Shown piece by piece: positions 18,308 to 32,577 of a DNA stretch of 64,000 bases. Below the pieces are notes generated by a model. The model was not told the DNA's origin, searched no databases, and worked only from the letters and a program-made list of their open reading frames with translations. Origin of the DNA: G963674835 sp963674835. Its GTDB lineage: Bacteria > Planctomycetota > Planctomycetia > Pirellulales > Thermoguttaceae. Where the stretch lies: NCBI GenBank assembly GCA_963674835.2, contig CAXXKC010000002.1, positions 2,232,001 to 2,296,000 of the forward strand, written 5' to 3'. Each line of letters opens with the position of its first letter. Positions within the stretch are counted from its first letter, which is position 1. A program made the translations under genes and the position numbers.

Positions 18308-18637
18308 TTAGTGCCTGCTAGACGCCTTGATCTTGATATCGACACCCGCCGGCAAACTCAACTTGTTCAGCGCTTCGATCGTTTTCGCGGTCGCCTGCAT
18401 GATGTCGATCAGACGCTTGTGCGTCCGAATTTCAAACTGCTGGCGTGCCTTCTTGTCCACATGGGGACTGGACAAGACCGTGTAGCGCTCGATCCGCGTG
18501 GGCAAGGGAATCGGACCGTGAACCACGGAACCTGTCCGCTTGGCCGTATCCACAATCTCCGCCGCACTTTGATCCAGCACGGCGTGATCGTACGCCTCCA
18601 TGCGTATACGGATAACCTCGTTTGTCTGTCCAGCCAC
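18308..18637 (-). CDS. rpsJ: 30S ribosomal protein uS10 (NusE)
   Basis: 109 residues from a GTG at 18637 with GGGAGG six bases upstream. The core IRIRMEAYDHAVLDQSAAEIV and GPIPLPTRIERYTVLSSPHVDKKARQQFEIRTHKR is standard uS10, which also acts with NusB in transcription antitermination. It opens the S10 cluster. The 481-base gap before it is the largest inside the ribosomal run and is a likely site for an internal promoter. Confidence 0.97.
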   Translation of the reverse strand: MAGQTNEVIRIRMEAYDHAVLDQSAAEIVDTAKRTGSVVHGPIPLPTRIERYTVLSSPHVDKKARQQFEIRTHKRLIDIMQATAKTIEALNKLSLPAGVDIKIKASSRH

Positions 18638-19118
18638 GGAAAGCCTCCCGCGTCAACCGATTCCCATTTGCCAAAGATTCCTGTACTCACTTCCCAAAGG
18701 GTGGGAAACCTCAGATCCTAACTTGTGGAGAAACACCTGTCAACGGGCCTCGACGAGAAAACGGCACCGACCTTGCGTCATGGTTTCTCCGCCCTCGCAC
18801 AACTATCGCTCTCTTCCTGGTTTCACATTCCCAAAACCACCCGCCGGCTAGATCAATCGCCAAGCCAGACACCTGCCGATCGGCTCCACCGTGCCCAGAG
18901 ACTCCGACGCAAACCGAGCAACGAATCGCCAACTCGCTCCGCGACGACCAAACATCGGGGGGGTGCAAACCGATAGCCGCGTTCACGAATCGGGCGAGGT
19001 GCCGTACGAGCTTCGCTGCTGACCGAACCGAATGCCCGCTCGCCAGACCCCATCCGTGCCATTCCCCGGCCGACACACACCACCCACATGAGCGGCGTTT
19101 CGCCCGACATTTCCGGTC
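18638..19118. other. Gap between fusA and rpsJ
   Basis: No gene that I can support lies in these 481 bases. In many bacteria tuf sits here, after fusA; it is absent, and the only tuf in the window is at 34658. A small perfect hairpin (stem TTCCCA/TGGGAA, loop of five) lies at 18691-18707, within the presumed rpsJ leader. I could not identify convincing -35/-10 boxes or a terminator with a T run. Confidence 0.6.
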
Positions 19119-21188
19119 TTACATGAATCCCTGCATCACCTCCGGCGGCGCGGGACCGTAGGAAAGGGGCTCCATGGTGCAGGTTGCCCGTCCCTGGCTT
19201 AAGCCGCGCATGGCATTGGAGTAGCCGAACAACTCCGCCAGCGGGGCGTGGGCTTCAATCACCGTGTTTCGTCCGCGGTTTTGGGTCCGCGTGATCATGG
19301 CACGCCGCTGCTGCAAGTCGCTGACGAAGTCGCCCAAATAGTCCTCGGGGGTGGTGATCTCCAGGCGCATGATCGGCTCCAAGAGCACGATCCCCGCTTC
19401 CTGCAAGCCCTTGTTGAAGGCATCGGCCGCGGCCATGCGAAACGCCAGTTCATTGGACTCCTCCGCAGTCCATGTGCCACCAGTGATGGTGGTCTTCACG
19501 TGCATCAACGGGAATCCCAGCGACCCGCTCCCTTGGCCCAGCTCCCCGATTACCTCCTGCGCACAGATCAGATACCGCATCAGCGTTTCATCGGCAACGC
19601 TCTCCAACACGCACGTCGCCTTTGGTGCCCCCGGATTGGGCTCCATCCGGATGTCGACCGTCGCGAAGATCGTCTGACCGGCCACCGCTCGATGGCACTT
19701 GCCGGTCAGGGAAACGGCCCGTGCAATCGTCTCGCGGTAGCTCACACGCGGCTTGTGCACGCGAACGTTGAGCCGGTAGTCTCGCAACAGTCGGTGCTTG
19801 ATCACTTCGAGGTGCAGTTCGCCCATGCCGCTGATCAGCGTCTGCCCGGTCTCTTCGCTCTCGATGGCACGGAACGTCGGGTCCTGCCGCTTCATCATCT
19901 CCAGGACGTCGGCCAGCTTCTTACGATCCGCGGAGCTCTCCGATTCGATCGCCATGGCAATGACCGTCTCGGGAAAGGTGATCGACTCCAGGAGAACGGG
20001 GTGCTTGGCGTCGCAGAGGGTGTCGCCCGTGATGGAGTGGCGCATGCCGACAATGCCGATGATGTCACCCGCCTCGACCATATCGACCTGCTCGCGACGG
20101 TCAGCCTGGATGCGCCACAGTTGAGGCACATTTTCCTTCTTGTCTTTGCCCGGGTTGAAGACGCGGCTCCCCGCCTTCAGCCGCCCCGAATAGACTCTCA
20201 CGTAGTCGAGGTCGCCGTGCCGGTCGGCTTGGATCTTGAACAACAGGCCGCAGAAAGGGTCCGCCGGATCGCAGCGGCGAACCAGTTTGGATTCGGGCTT
20301 CTCGGGATCGACGCCCTCGACGGGTGGCACGTCGGCCGGGCTGGGCAAGTACGCGGTCACGGCATCCAGCAAGGGCTGCACCCCGATCCCGTGCAGGGCC
20401 GATCCGCACAGCACCGGCACCAGCATATCGTGCAGCGTGGCGTCGCGAAGCACCTTGTGGATGAGCTCGTTGGGCACCGGCTGTTCGGCCAAAAGCAACT
20501 CGGTCAGCTCATCGTTGTACATCGAGAGCTGGTCGAGCAGGTGGCTGCGCCAAAGGTGAGCTTCTTCGTGAAGCGATTCAGGGATCTCTTCGGCAAGTAC
20601 CTCGGCACCCTGCGTCTCGGGCACGAAAACCCGCATCTTCATGTCGATCAGGTCGAGGATGCCCTGGAACGCATTGGTAACATGCGACGGGCCGGCGCCG
20701 ACCGGCAACGCAATGGCTACCGGCTTGCAATCCAGGCGTTTTTCGATCTCCGACAGCGTCGCGAAGAAATCGGCCCCCTCCCGATCCATCTTGTTGATGA
20801 AAGCCAGCCGGGGCACATGGTACTTGTCGGCCTGGCGCCACACGGTCTCGCTCTGGGCCTCCACGCCCTCCCGAGCGCTGAACACCACCACGGCGCCGTC
20901 CAACACCCGCAGGCTCCGCTCGACTTCAGCCGTGAAGTCGACGTGGCCAGGAGTGTCGATCAAATTGATCTGATGGTCCAGCCAGGAAAACGTCACACAG
21001 GCCGAATTGATCGTGATTCCCCGCTCCTGCTCCTCCGGATCGTAGTCGGTCACCGTGGTGCCCGAGTCGACCATACCCACCCGATGGATGGAGTGGGCAT
21101 AGAACAACATCCGCTCGGTCACCGTCGTCTTGCCGGCGTCGATGTGGGCGACAATCCCAATGTTGCGAAGGCGTTGGAGGTCAGCCAT
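19119..21188 (-). CDS. fusA: Elongation factor G (divergent form)
   Basis: 689 residues from ATG 21188 (MADLQRLRNIGIVAHIDAGK). GTPase motifs are AHIDAGKTT (G1), DTPGH (G3) and NKMD (G4). The usual domains II to V follow (GMGELHLEVIKHRLLRDY and the C-terminal LSQGRATCTMEPLSYGPAPP). It catalyses translocation. Switch I (GTTVTDYDPEEQERGITI) and the domain IV loop (GGTWTAEESNELAFRMA, without the common VDSS) differ from canonical EF-G. They may point to the spdEFG subgroup known in planctomycetes and spirochaetes; I cannot confirm the subgroup by eye. It sits in the str cluster after rpsG. Confidence 0.95.
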   Translation of the reverse strand: MADLQRLRNIGIVAHIDAGKTTVTERMLFYAHSIHRVGMVDSGTTVTDYDPEEQERGITINSACVTFSWLDHQINLIDTPGHVDFTAEVERSLRVLDGAVVVFSAREGVEAQSETVWRQADKYHVPRLAFINKMDREGADFFATLSEIEKRLDCKPVAIALPVGAGPSHVTNAFQGILDLIDMKMRVFVPETQGAEVLAEEIPESLHEEAHLWRSHLLDQLSMYNDELTELLLAEQPVPNELIHKVLRDATLHDMLVPVLCGSALHGIGVQPLLDAVTAYLPSPADVPPVEGVDPEKPESKLVRRCDPADPFCGLLFKIQADRHGDLDYVRVYSGRLKAGSRVFNPGKDKKENVPQLWRIQADRREQVDMVEAGDIIGIVGMRHSITGDTLCDAKHPVLLESITFPETVIAMAIESESSADRKKLADVLEMMKRQDPTFRAIESEETGQTLISGMGELHLEVIKHRLLRDYRLNVRVHKPRVSYRETIARAVSLTGKCHRAVAGQTIFATVDIRMEPNPGAPKATCVLESVADETLMRYLICAQEVIGELGQGSGSLGFPLMHVKTTITGGTWTAEESNELAFRMAAADAFNKGLQEAGIVLLEPIMRLEITTPEDYLGDFVSDLQQRRAMITRTQNRGRNTVIEAHAPLAELFGYSNAMRGLSQGRATCTMEPLSYGPAPPEVMQGFM

Positions 21189-21259
21189 GGGTCTTGAAGT
21201 GCGCAAACGAACACCGCATCGGCGCACAGGCGGCGACACGGTGTCTTCAGAATACTCAA

Positions 21260-21730
21260 CTACCACGCGAAGTGCGCGAACGCCTTATTCGCGTCGGCCA
21301 TGCGATGGACGTTCTCCCGCCGCGTCATCGCCGTGCCTTCGCGGTTGTAGGCGGCCAGCAGTTCGGCGGCCAGTTTCTCCGCCGTGGGCCGTCCCTTCTT
21401 CTCACGCACCGCCATCAGGATCCAGCGAATTGCCAACGACTGCTGCCGGACGCGATTGACCTGCATGGGAACCTGGTACGAGGCACCGCCCACACGACGC
21501 GAACGAACCTCGATGTTCGGTTTGACGTTCTCCACCGCCTGAGTAAAGACGTCGATGGGCTCCGCATCGGGGATCTTCTTGTGAATCACTTCCAAGGCGT
21601 CGTAGAAGACGTTCTGCACCACGCTCTTCTTGCCGTCCCACATCATGCAGTTGATGAACTTGCTGGCCAGGATCGACCCGTGCACGGGATCCCCGGTCAG
21701 TTGCTTCCGGCTGGCGGTAATACGACCCAT
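21260..21730 (-). CDS. rpsG: 30S ribosomal protein uS7
   Basis: 156 residues. MGRITASRKQLTGDPVHGSI starts the protein, and SKFINCMMWDGKKSVVQNVFYDALE and VGGASYQVPMQVNRVRQQSLAIRWIL are conserved. It initiates assembly of the small-subunit head and forms part of the E site. It lies between rpsL and fusA, the normal str order. Confidence 0.97.
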   Translation of the reverse strand: MGRITASRKQLTGDPVHGSILASKFINCMMWDGKKSVVQNVFYDALEVIHKKIPDAEPIDVFTQAVENVKPNIEVRSRRVGGASYQVPMQVNRVRQQSLAIRWILMAVREKKGRPTAEKLAAELLAAYNREGTAMTRRENVHRMADANKAFAHFAW

Positions 21731-21799
21731 AATCAGTTACATCCCATCTGGAGAGTCGACACATCCCGGGCGATCGGCGCCCGAAACGGTCCTACCCTG

Positions 21800-22168
21800 C
21801 TATTTTCTCTTCGCACCGTAACGGCTGCGTGATTGTCTCCGGTTCTCCACACCCAACGTATCCAACGCACCTCGGACGACCTGATACCGCACCCCGGGCA
21901 AATCGCGAACCCGGCCGCCGCGTACCAGGACGATCGAGTGTTCCTGAAGGCTGTGGCCTTCTCCCGGAATGTAGACGGTCACTTCCTTGCCGTTGGACAA
22001 GCGCACACGAGTGATCTTCCGCAGAGCCGAATTCGGCTTCTTGGGGGTCATCGTCTTGACCTGCAAGCACACCCCCCGTTTTTGTGGACATCGGTCCAGC
22101 ACCGGGGCCTTGCTAAAGCGGCGTTGCGGCTTGCGCTTCCTTCGGACCAACTGGTTGATCGTCGGCAT
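21800..22168 (-). CDS. rpsL: 30S ribosomal protein uS12
   Basis: 122 residues. MPTINQLVRRKRKPQRRFSK and the segment TMTPKKPNSALRKITRVRLS are conserved, as is the PGEGHSLQEHSIVLVRGGRVRDLPGVRY region. Lys43 and Lys88 equivalents (PKKPNS, RVRDLPG) are at the decoding centre. In the second the residue is Arg and not Lys, which is worth checking against streptomycin response. It opens the str cluster about 120 bases after rpoC. Confidence 0.97.
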   Translation of the reverse strand: MPTINQLVRRKRKPQRRFSKAPVLDRCPQKRGVCLQVKTMTPKKPNSALRKITRVRLSNGKEVTVYIPGEGHSLQEHSIVLVRGGRVRDLPGVRYQVVRGALDTLGVENRRQSRSRYGAKRK

Positions 22169-22287
22169 AACTCTATCTCAAACGGTTTATAGTGCTCTCG
22201 TCCAGAAGGGTTGGAATCCTTCAAGGTATCGAATCTGCGCCGCTTGTCAAGGCGGCACCCCGCCGCGATACATGCGACTTCCGCCGC

Positions 22288-26670
<4,383 letters not shown>

Positions 26671-26715
26671 GATGGGCACTCCTTATCCGGAGGGAACGGA
26701 TGTGAGTCTGACGGT

Positions 26716-29700
26716 TCAGACGCGCCCCTTCTCCAATTGCATGTTCAACGCCAGTCCCCGGATCTCGTTGGTCAAGACGTCGAAGCTGGCCGGGGTGCCG
26801 GCTTCCAGGGTGTTCTCCCCCTTGACCATCGATTCATAGATCTTCGTGCGGCCTTCCACATCGTCGCTCTTCACCGTGAGCAACTCTTGCAGAATGTATG
26901 CCGCACCGTAGGCCTCCAGGGCCCACACTTCCATTTCCCCAAATCGCTGGCCGCCGAAACGGGCTTTGCCGCCCAACGGCTGCTGCGTGATCAGCGAGTA
27001 CGGGCCGGTCGAACGCGCGTGGACCTTGTCGTCCACCAAGTGATGGAGCTTCATCATGTAGATGTAACCCACGGTCACGTCTTGCTCGAGCTTCTCGCCC
27101 GTCCGTCCGTCGTACAGCGGGCACTTGCCACGCCCCGGCAGCGACGCCTCGTCCAGCGCCGCGCGAATTTCCTCTTCGCTGGCGCCGTTGAACACAGGGG
27201 TGACCGCCTGGAACCCGAGTTTGGCTCCCGCCCAACCCAAGTGCGTCTCCAGAATCTGACCGACATTCATACGGCTGGGCACGCCCAGAGGATTCAACAG
27301 GATCTGCACCGGAGTGCCGTCGGCCAGGAAAGGCATGTCTTCCTTGGGAAGAATCTTGGCAATCACACCCTTGTTACCGTGGCGGCCGGCCATCTTGTCG
27401 CCCACTGAGATCACCCGCTTCGCAGCGATGTACACCTTGACCATCTGCAGTACGCCGCTGCGCAGCTCGTCGCCGCGCTTCATTGAGTTGAGCGTGCGAT
27501 CGCGTGCGTCGATCGCCGCCTCGACCTGTGGCCACGTCTGTGCGTAGATCTTCTCCACATCCGTCTTGCGCTGCGGGCTGCGGATGTCGATCGTGTCCAG
27601 TCGGAACCGCTGGGCCTGCTCGGCCACGAAACGGTGTTCCTGCCCCTCGACCAGCGGATTGTTGTCCTCGTCGGTGAGCTTCTTCTTGAGCACCTCTTCG
27701 ATCTGCCCGACAAGGTCGCCGAACACGGTGGCGATCTTGGCGTTGCCCTCGGCCTCGGCGTCCTTCAGCGACTTCTCGAATTCCTTGCGCTCTTCCTCCG
27801 ACAGGCTCATGCGCCGCGAGAACTTCTGCGTGCTGATGACGATGCCTTCGATACCCGATGGAACCTCCAGCGAGTCGTTCTTCACGTCCTCGCCGGCACG
27901 GCCGAAAATGGCATGCAGCAGCTTCTCTTCGGGGGTCAGCTCGGTCTTCGACTTCGGCGAGACTTTGCCCACCAGGATGTCGCCTGGGCGAACGTACGTT
28001 CCCGTACGCACGATGCCGTTCTCGTCCAGGTTTCTCAGGGCCTTCTCGCTCACATTGGGAATGTCGCGAGTGAACTCTTCACGCCCCAGCTTGGTCTCGC
28101 GGATCTCGATGTCGAACTCCTCGATGTGGATCGAGGTGTACGTGTCGGCCTCGACGAGTTCCTCGCTGATGATGATCGCGTCCTCGAAGTTGAACCCATC
28201 CCAAGCCATGAAGGCGGCCAGCACGTTGCGACCCAGCGCCAACTCGCCCTGATGCGTGCCCGCACCGTCGGCGATCACCTGACCCTTTTCGATCTGCTGC
28301 CCGGGCATGACGATCGGCCTCTGATTCTGGCAAGTCCGCTCATTCAGGCCGACGAACTTGCGCAGCTTGTACAGATCGTCGCCGATCTCGACATGACAGG
28401 CGTCCACGCTCTTCACAACGCCGCCCTTCTTGGCACGCACCAGCATGCTGGAGTTGCGCGCGGCGTCGACCTCCATGCCGGTCGCCACGAGCGGCGGCTC
28501 CGTAATGAGCAACGGGACGGCTTGCCGCTGCATGTTCGAGCCCATCAACGCGCGGTTGGCGTCGTCGTGCTCCAAGAAGGGAATCAGACCGGCAGACACG
28601 CCCACCATCTGGCTGGCGGCCACGTCCATGTACTGAATCTTCTCCACCGGGACGGCCACGAAATCGCCGTAGTGCCGGGCGATGATGGCATTGCCGGCCA
28701 ATGCATCGCCGACTAGCTTGCCGTCCTGAATCGGTGCATCGGCCGGCGCCAGAAACGCTTCGTGTTCCTGGTCGGCGCGAAGCCACTCGATCTTGTCGGT
28801 CAGCTTGCCGTTCTTGACCACCTGGTATGGCGTGACCAAGAAGCCGTAGTCGTCGACGCCGGCGTAGATCGCCAGGCTCGAAATCAAACCGATGTTCGTA
28901 CCTTCAGGCGTTTCGATCGGGCAAATCCGCCCGTAGTGCGAGATGTGTACGTCGCGCACTTCGAACCCGGCCCGTTTCCGGTTCAGACCGCCTGGACCCA
29001 AGGCCGACAGACGCCGCTCGTGCGTGAGCATCGACAGCGGGTTGGTCTGGTCCACAACCTGCGATAATTCGCCGCGGCCGAAGAAGTACTCGATCGCCGC
29101 CGAGATGCTCTTCGGATTAACCAGGCTGCGGGGCGTCATGTCCTGGACGTCCTTCAGGCTCATTCGCTCCTGCACCGTTCGCCGGAGCTTCAAAAAGCCC
29201 TTGCGCAATTCATCGCAGGCCAACTCTTCGATCGTTCGCAGCCGGCGATTGCCCAGGTGGTCGATGTCGTCCACTTCCGCCGATGGATCGTCGCTGCGCA
29301 GCGCCAAGAGGTACTTCATCGCCGCGATGAGATCCTCGGGGCGCAGCGTCATTTCATCCTCGGGAACCGACAGCTTCAGCTTGCGGTTCATGCGGAACCG
29401 GCCAACGCGCCCCAGGCGGTAGCGGTTCGTGTCGTAGAACTTCTCGTGGAACAGGGCCTTGGCCTTCTCCAACTGGGGCGGATTGCCCGGTCGCAGACGC
29501 TGATAGATCCGCAACAGCGCCTCTTCGTGGCTCGCCGTGGGATCGTCGGCCAGAGCGTTCAGCAACAGCGGATTCTTCTGATCGGGCATCACCTCGACCG
29601 ACTTCAGCCCTGACGTGCAAATCAGTTCTGCGGCGTTCTTGGTGATCTTCTGGCCCGATTCGACGATGACCTCGCCGGCCCGCGAACTATCGGCCGGATA

Positions 29701-30441
29701 GACCACGTCGCCGACCGCCAGCTTGCCCTCGACCTTGCTCACGCTGCGACCGTCGACGATGGTCTCTTCGCTCGTGGTATAGAAAGCCCGCAACAAGGCG
29801 GCATCGTCGCTGTACTTGGGATCCATCGCCCGCAACAGCGTCATTGCCGAGAACTTGCCGCTTTGGTCGATGCGGACCGAGAGGCTCTCCTTGCGGGTCA
29901 CGTTCAGTTCGATCCAACTCCCGCGCTCGGGAATGATACGGCAACTGTGCAGCCGCCGGTCGCTTCCCTCCAACTCCACGACGAAATCGACACCCGGGCT
30001 GCGGTGCAACTGGCTGACGACGACGCGCTCGGCACCATTGATGATGAATTCGCCGCCGCCAAGCATGATCGGCAGATCGCCCAGGTAGACCTCCTCCTCG
30101 ATCGGCTGTTCCTTGGTCAGTCGCAGGACGACTTTGAACGGCCGGCCGTAGGTCAGCCGCAACTGACGGCATTCGTCCGGTTCGTATCGTGGCTTACCGA
30201 GATCGTAGCGGAGGTACTCCAAACGCAGGGACTTGTCGTAGCTTTCAATGGGGAAGATCTCTTGCAGGACTCCCTCCAACCCTTTGTTCTCACGCGGGTT
30301 GCCCGAAACGTCGTACTGCAGGAAAGCCTCGTAACTCTTCGTCTGGATTTCGGTCAGATCGGGGGTGGGGTGCGGCGGCCGCAGACTTCCGAAATGGCGA
30401 ATTTCATTCGGTTGTAGACGCCGTTGAGCCATAGTAGCCAT
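26716..30441 (-). CDS. rpoB: DNA-directed RNA polymerase subunit beta
   Basis: 1241 residues. It includes the rifampicin-region segment LSQVVDQTNPLSMLTHERRL, then SALGPGGLNRKRAGFEVRDVH and CPIETPEGTNIGLISSLAIY. The C-terminal clamp contacts include GGKARFGGQRFGEMEVWALEAYGAAY. The residues matching E. coli Asp516, His526 and Ser531 are present, but Phe514 and Met515 are replaced by Val-Val. It is shorter than the E. coli beta (1342), lacking some lineage-specific inserts. It lies between rplL and rpoC. Confidence 0.97.
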   Translation of the reverse strand: MATMAQRRLQPNEIRHFGSLRPPHPTPDLTEIQTKSYEAFLQYDVSGNPRENKGLEGVLQEIFPIESYDKSLRLEYLRYDLGKPRYEPDECRQLRLTYGRPFKVVLRLTKEQPIEEEVYLGDLPIMLGGGEFIINGAERVVVSQLHRSPGVDFVVELEGSDRRLHSCRIIPERGSWIELNVTRKESLSVRIDQSGKFSAMTLLRAMDPKYSDDAALLRAFYTTSEETIVDGRSVSKVEGKLAVGDVVYPADSSRAGEVIVESGQKITKNAAELICTSGLKSVEVMPDQKNPLLLNALADDPTASHEEALLRIYQRLRPGNPPQLEKAKALFHEKFYDTNRYRLGRVGRFRMNRKLKLSVPEDEMTLRPEDLIAAMKYLLALRSDDPSAEVDDIDHLGNRRLRTIEELACDELRKGFLKLRRTVQERMSLKDVQDMTPRSLVNPKSISAAIEYFFGRGELSQVVDQTNPLSMLTHERRLSALGPGGLNRKRAGFEVRDVHISHYGRICPIETPEGTNIGLISSLAIYAGVDDYGFLVTPYQVVKNGKLTDKIEWLRADQEHEAFLAPADAPIQDGKLVGDALAGNAIIARHYGDFVAVPVEKIQYMDVAASQMVGVSAGLIPFLEHDDANRALMGSNMQRQAVPLLITEPPLVATGMEVDAARNSSMLVRAKKGGVVKSVDACHVEIGDDLYKLRKFVGLNERTCQNQRPIVMPGQQIEKGQVIADGAGTHQGELALGRNVLAAFMAWDGFNFEDAIIISEELVEADTYTSIHIEEFDIEIRETKLGREEFTRDIPNVSEKALRNLDENGIVRTGTYVRPGDILVGKVSPKSKTELTPEEKLLHAIFGRAGEDVKNDSLEVPSGIEGIVISTQKFSRRMSLSEEERKEFEKSLKDAEAEGNAKIATVFGDLVGQIEEVLKKKLTDEDNNPLVEGQEHRFVAEQAQRFRLDTIDIRSPQRKTDVEKIYAQTWPQVEAAIDARDRTLNSMKRGDELRSGVLQMVKVYIAAKRVISVGDKMAGRHGNKGVIAKILPKEDMPFLADGTPVQILLNPLGVPSRMNVGQILETHLGWAGAKLGFQAVTPVFNGASEEEIRAALDEASLPGRGKCPLYDGRTGEKLEQDVTVGYIYMMKLHHLVDDKVHARSTGPYSLITQQPLGGKARFGGQRFGEMEVWALEAYGAAYILQELLTVKSDDVEGRTKIYESMVKGENTLEAGTPASFDVLTNEIRGLALNMQLEKGRV

Positions 30442-30650
30442 AAACGGGTCACCCTTTGCTTGGAGACAACAGAAAGGTAGCTAAAAGCGCAGACAGACCG
30501 TGTGAGCGGCAGAAGCGCAACCGCCCACGCGGTCGAAACCCGTCCGGAATTGAGAGTTTTCGGGTCAAGTAGTCTTCTGCAGCACAACGCACCGAGGCTT
30601 CCTCGGTCGGCGTGCTGCCAGCAGGGTCGCGGACAATTCAGGGACAGACG

Positions 30651-31067
30651 CTACTTGATCGATACCGTTGCGCCGGCCTTTTCCAATTCGGCCTTCAGTT
30701 TGTCGGCGTCTTCTTTGGAGATGCCTTCCTTGACCTTCGAAGGAACACCCTCGACGAGGTCCTTAGCCTCTTTCAATCCGAGGCTGGTCGCCGCTCGCAC
30801 CACCTTGATGACGTTGATCTTGTTGTCGCCGAACGACTCCAGCACGACGTCGAACTCGGTCTTCTCCTCGGGCTTCGGCGCGGCATCGCCGCCCCCAGCG
30901 CCCGGCATGGCGGCCATCATCACGCCACCCGATGCCGCCTTGATACCGTGGACGTCTTCCAGATAGTCGCTGAGTTCCTTCGCCTGCTTCAGCGTCAGCT
31001 CGGCGATCTTGTCGCCCAAATCCTTGGTGATCGCGGAAAATTCACGCACTGCTTCGTCGGTCGCCAT
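30651..31067 (-). CDS. rplL: 50S ribosomal protein bL12
   Basis: 138 residues. The N-terminal dimerisation helices (AELTLKQAKELSDYLEDVHG) are followed by an Ala/Gly hinge (GGVMMAAMPGAGGGDAAPKP). The C-terminal factor-binding domain is EKTEFDVVLESFGDNKINVIKVVRAATSLGLKEAKDLVE. It is the multi-copy stalk protein that recruits translation GTPases. It follows rplJ in the rif cluster. Confidence 0.97.
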   Translation of the reverse strand: MATDEAVREFSAITKDLGDKIAELTLKQAKELSDYLEDVHGIKAASGGVMMAAMPGAGGGDAAPKPEEKTEFDVVLESFGDNKINVIKVVRAATSLGLKEAKDLVEGVPSKVKEGISKEDADKLKAELEKAGATVSIK

Positions 31068-31261
31068 CGCGTTACTTGTCCTTTCTCATCTAACTCGGCG
31101 TCACAACAGCCTAGCACACGGCATGCCGTCGACACCACCCCTCGTGATTCGTGGAAAAAACGTGCTTAACCTGTTCTCTCGTAAACGACTGTTCTCAGTA
31201 CCCCACCTCGCCCTCGGTCCATCTCCCGACTGGCGGGTGAGGGCCGCCTGCAATAGCCCGA

Positions 31262-31825
31262 CTACGCCGCGGGTTCAGACTCGCTGGCTGCCGGCGCTTC
31301 GGCCTCCTCTTCCTCGGCCCGACTGGCCACCTGACCGGCCAGCGTACCTCCGGGACCGAGTATCTGGCTCGCCAAACGCGCCCCCGGCCCAAGAATCTGC
31401 CCAACCAAGAGGCTCAACTGCTCCTCGCGGCTGGGCCACCGGCTGACCTCGTCCACCTGGGCAGCGCTGAGCCGCTCGCCCCCCATCACTCCGCCGCGGG
31501 CTTCAAAGGCCTCGTACTCCTTCATCTTCGCCAGCCGCGTCACCTCCTTGGCCAGGGCGACGATGTCCTCTTGCGGTGCCCAGCAGACGGCGGCCGAACC
31601 GGTCACCCCCTCGAACATCGGCGCCAGAGGGCCACCTTCAGCTGCACGGGCAGCCAGGCTGTTCTTGACCACGACCACCTGAATGTTCTTTTCCTCTAGC
31701 GCTGTTCGAAGCCGGTTGTTCGCGTTGGCGTTCAAACCGACCAAGTTGACCAACAGCGCATCCTCCACCCCCGCCAGGCGTGTTCGCAGGTCCTCGGTAA
31801 TCAGATTCTTGACGTACTTGCTCAT
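31262..31825 (-). CDS. rplJ: 50S ribosomal protein uL10 with repeat and acidic tail
   Basis: 187 residues. The N-terminal rRNA-binding part (MSKYVKNLITEDLRTRLAGV, then VKNSLAARAAEGGPLAPMFE) is normal. The C-terminus that binds bL12 dimers is followed by two similar units (QILGPGARLAS and QILGPGGTLAG) and an acidic tail (EEEEAEAPAASESEPAA). It is longer than the E. coli uL10 (165). The tail resembles those of rpoC and other planctomycete proteins and may be lineage-specific. It is co-oriented with rplA and rplL. Confidence 0.96.
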   Translation of the reverse strand: MSKYVKNLITEDLRTRLAGVEDALLVNLVGLNANANNRLRTALEEKNIQVVVVKNSLAARAAEGGPLAPMFEGVTGSAAVCWAPQEDIVALAKEVTRLAKMKEYEAFEARGGVMGGERLSAAQVDEVSRWPSREEQLSLLVGQILGPGARLASQILGPGGTLAGQVASRAEEEEAEAPAASESEPAA

Positions 31826-31896
31826 GGTCGCACTACTGCCACTTGCAGTTGGTTTATCCTAGTTTTCTGGTGTCTTCCCGAACTCCCGCGCCCCGG

Positions 31897-32577
31897 TTAC
31901 GCGGCCACGCGTACGCTGGGACTCATGGTCGCACAGATCGCAATTCCTCGCACGTACTGTCCTCGCACCGCGGCCGGCTTGATGCTGCCGATGTGATCGA
32001 TGAACGCGCGAATGTTCTCGACCAGCTTCGGCGTATCGAAACTCAACTTGCCGACTAGGGCGTGTACGTTTCCGCCCGTGTCGTTGCGAAACTCGACCTT
32101 ACCGGCCTTGTACTCGCGGATCACCTTGCCCACATCGGGCGTTACGGTCCCGGCGCGGGGTGACGGCATGAGACCACGTGGGCCGAGGATCTTTCCCAAC
32201 GGGCCGACGGCGCCCATCATGTCGGGGGCGGCAATGCACACGTCGAAATCGAGCCAGCCGCCCTTGATCCTCTCCGCAAGCTCCGGACCGCCGACCTCGT
32301 CGGCCCCGGCCTCCTTGGCCTCGTCGACCTTGTCGCCCTTGGCAAACACGATCACTCGCAGTGTCCGTCCGATGCCGTTCGGCAGCACCAGCGAGCCGCG
32401 GACCAACTGATCCGCCTGCTTCGCGTCGACGCCCAGCCGCATGGCGACCTCGACCGACTGGTCGAACTTCGTCGTATTGAACGTCTTCAACAGCGCTACC
32501 GCGTCTTCCAACGTCAGCGCGGTCTTGCCCGGCGACTTCGACGCCAGGGCTTGCATTCGCTTGGAGTATTTGGCCAT
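31897..32577 (-). CDS. rplA: 50S ribosomal protein uL1
   Basis: 226 residues. MAKYSKRMQALASKSPGKTA leads to LLKTFNTTKFDQSVEVAMRLGVDAKQADQ and the RNA-binding KILGPRGLMPSPRAGTVTPDV. It forms the mobile L1 stalk and, in E. coli, represses the rplKA pair. Its ATG begins right after the rplK stop with no intervening base, so the two are probably coupled. Confidence 0.97.
   Translation of the reverse strand: MAKYSKRMQALASKSPGKTALTLEDAVALLKTFNTTKFDQSVEVAMRLGVDAKQADQLVRGSLVLPNGIGRTLRVIVFAKGDKVDEAKEAGADEVGGPELAERIKGGWLDFDVCIAAPDMMGAVGPLGKILGPRGLMPSPRAGTVTPDVGKVIREYKAGKVEFRNDTGGNVHALVGKLSFDTPKLVENIRAFIDHIGSIKPAAVRGQYVRGIAICATMSPSVRVAA

Noticed and set aside
18711..19076. 121-codon minus-strand frame in the fusA-rpsJ gap
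   Set aside because: It has no good ribosome binding site and no protein-like features; it looks like chance in GC-rich DNA.
19248..21197. Long plus-strand open frame opposite fusA
   Set aside because: It is the reverse-strand reflection of a GC-rich gene. Its translation is rich in His, Arg and Leu with no known motif.
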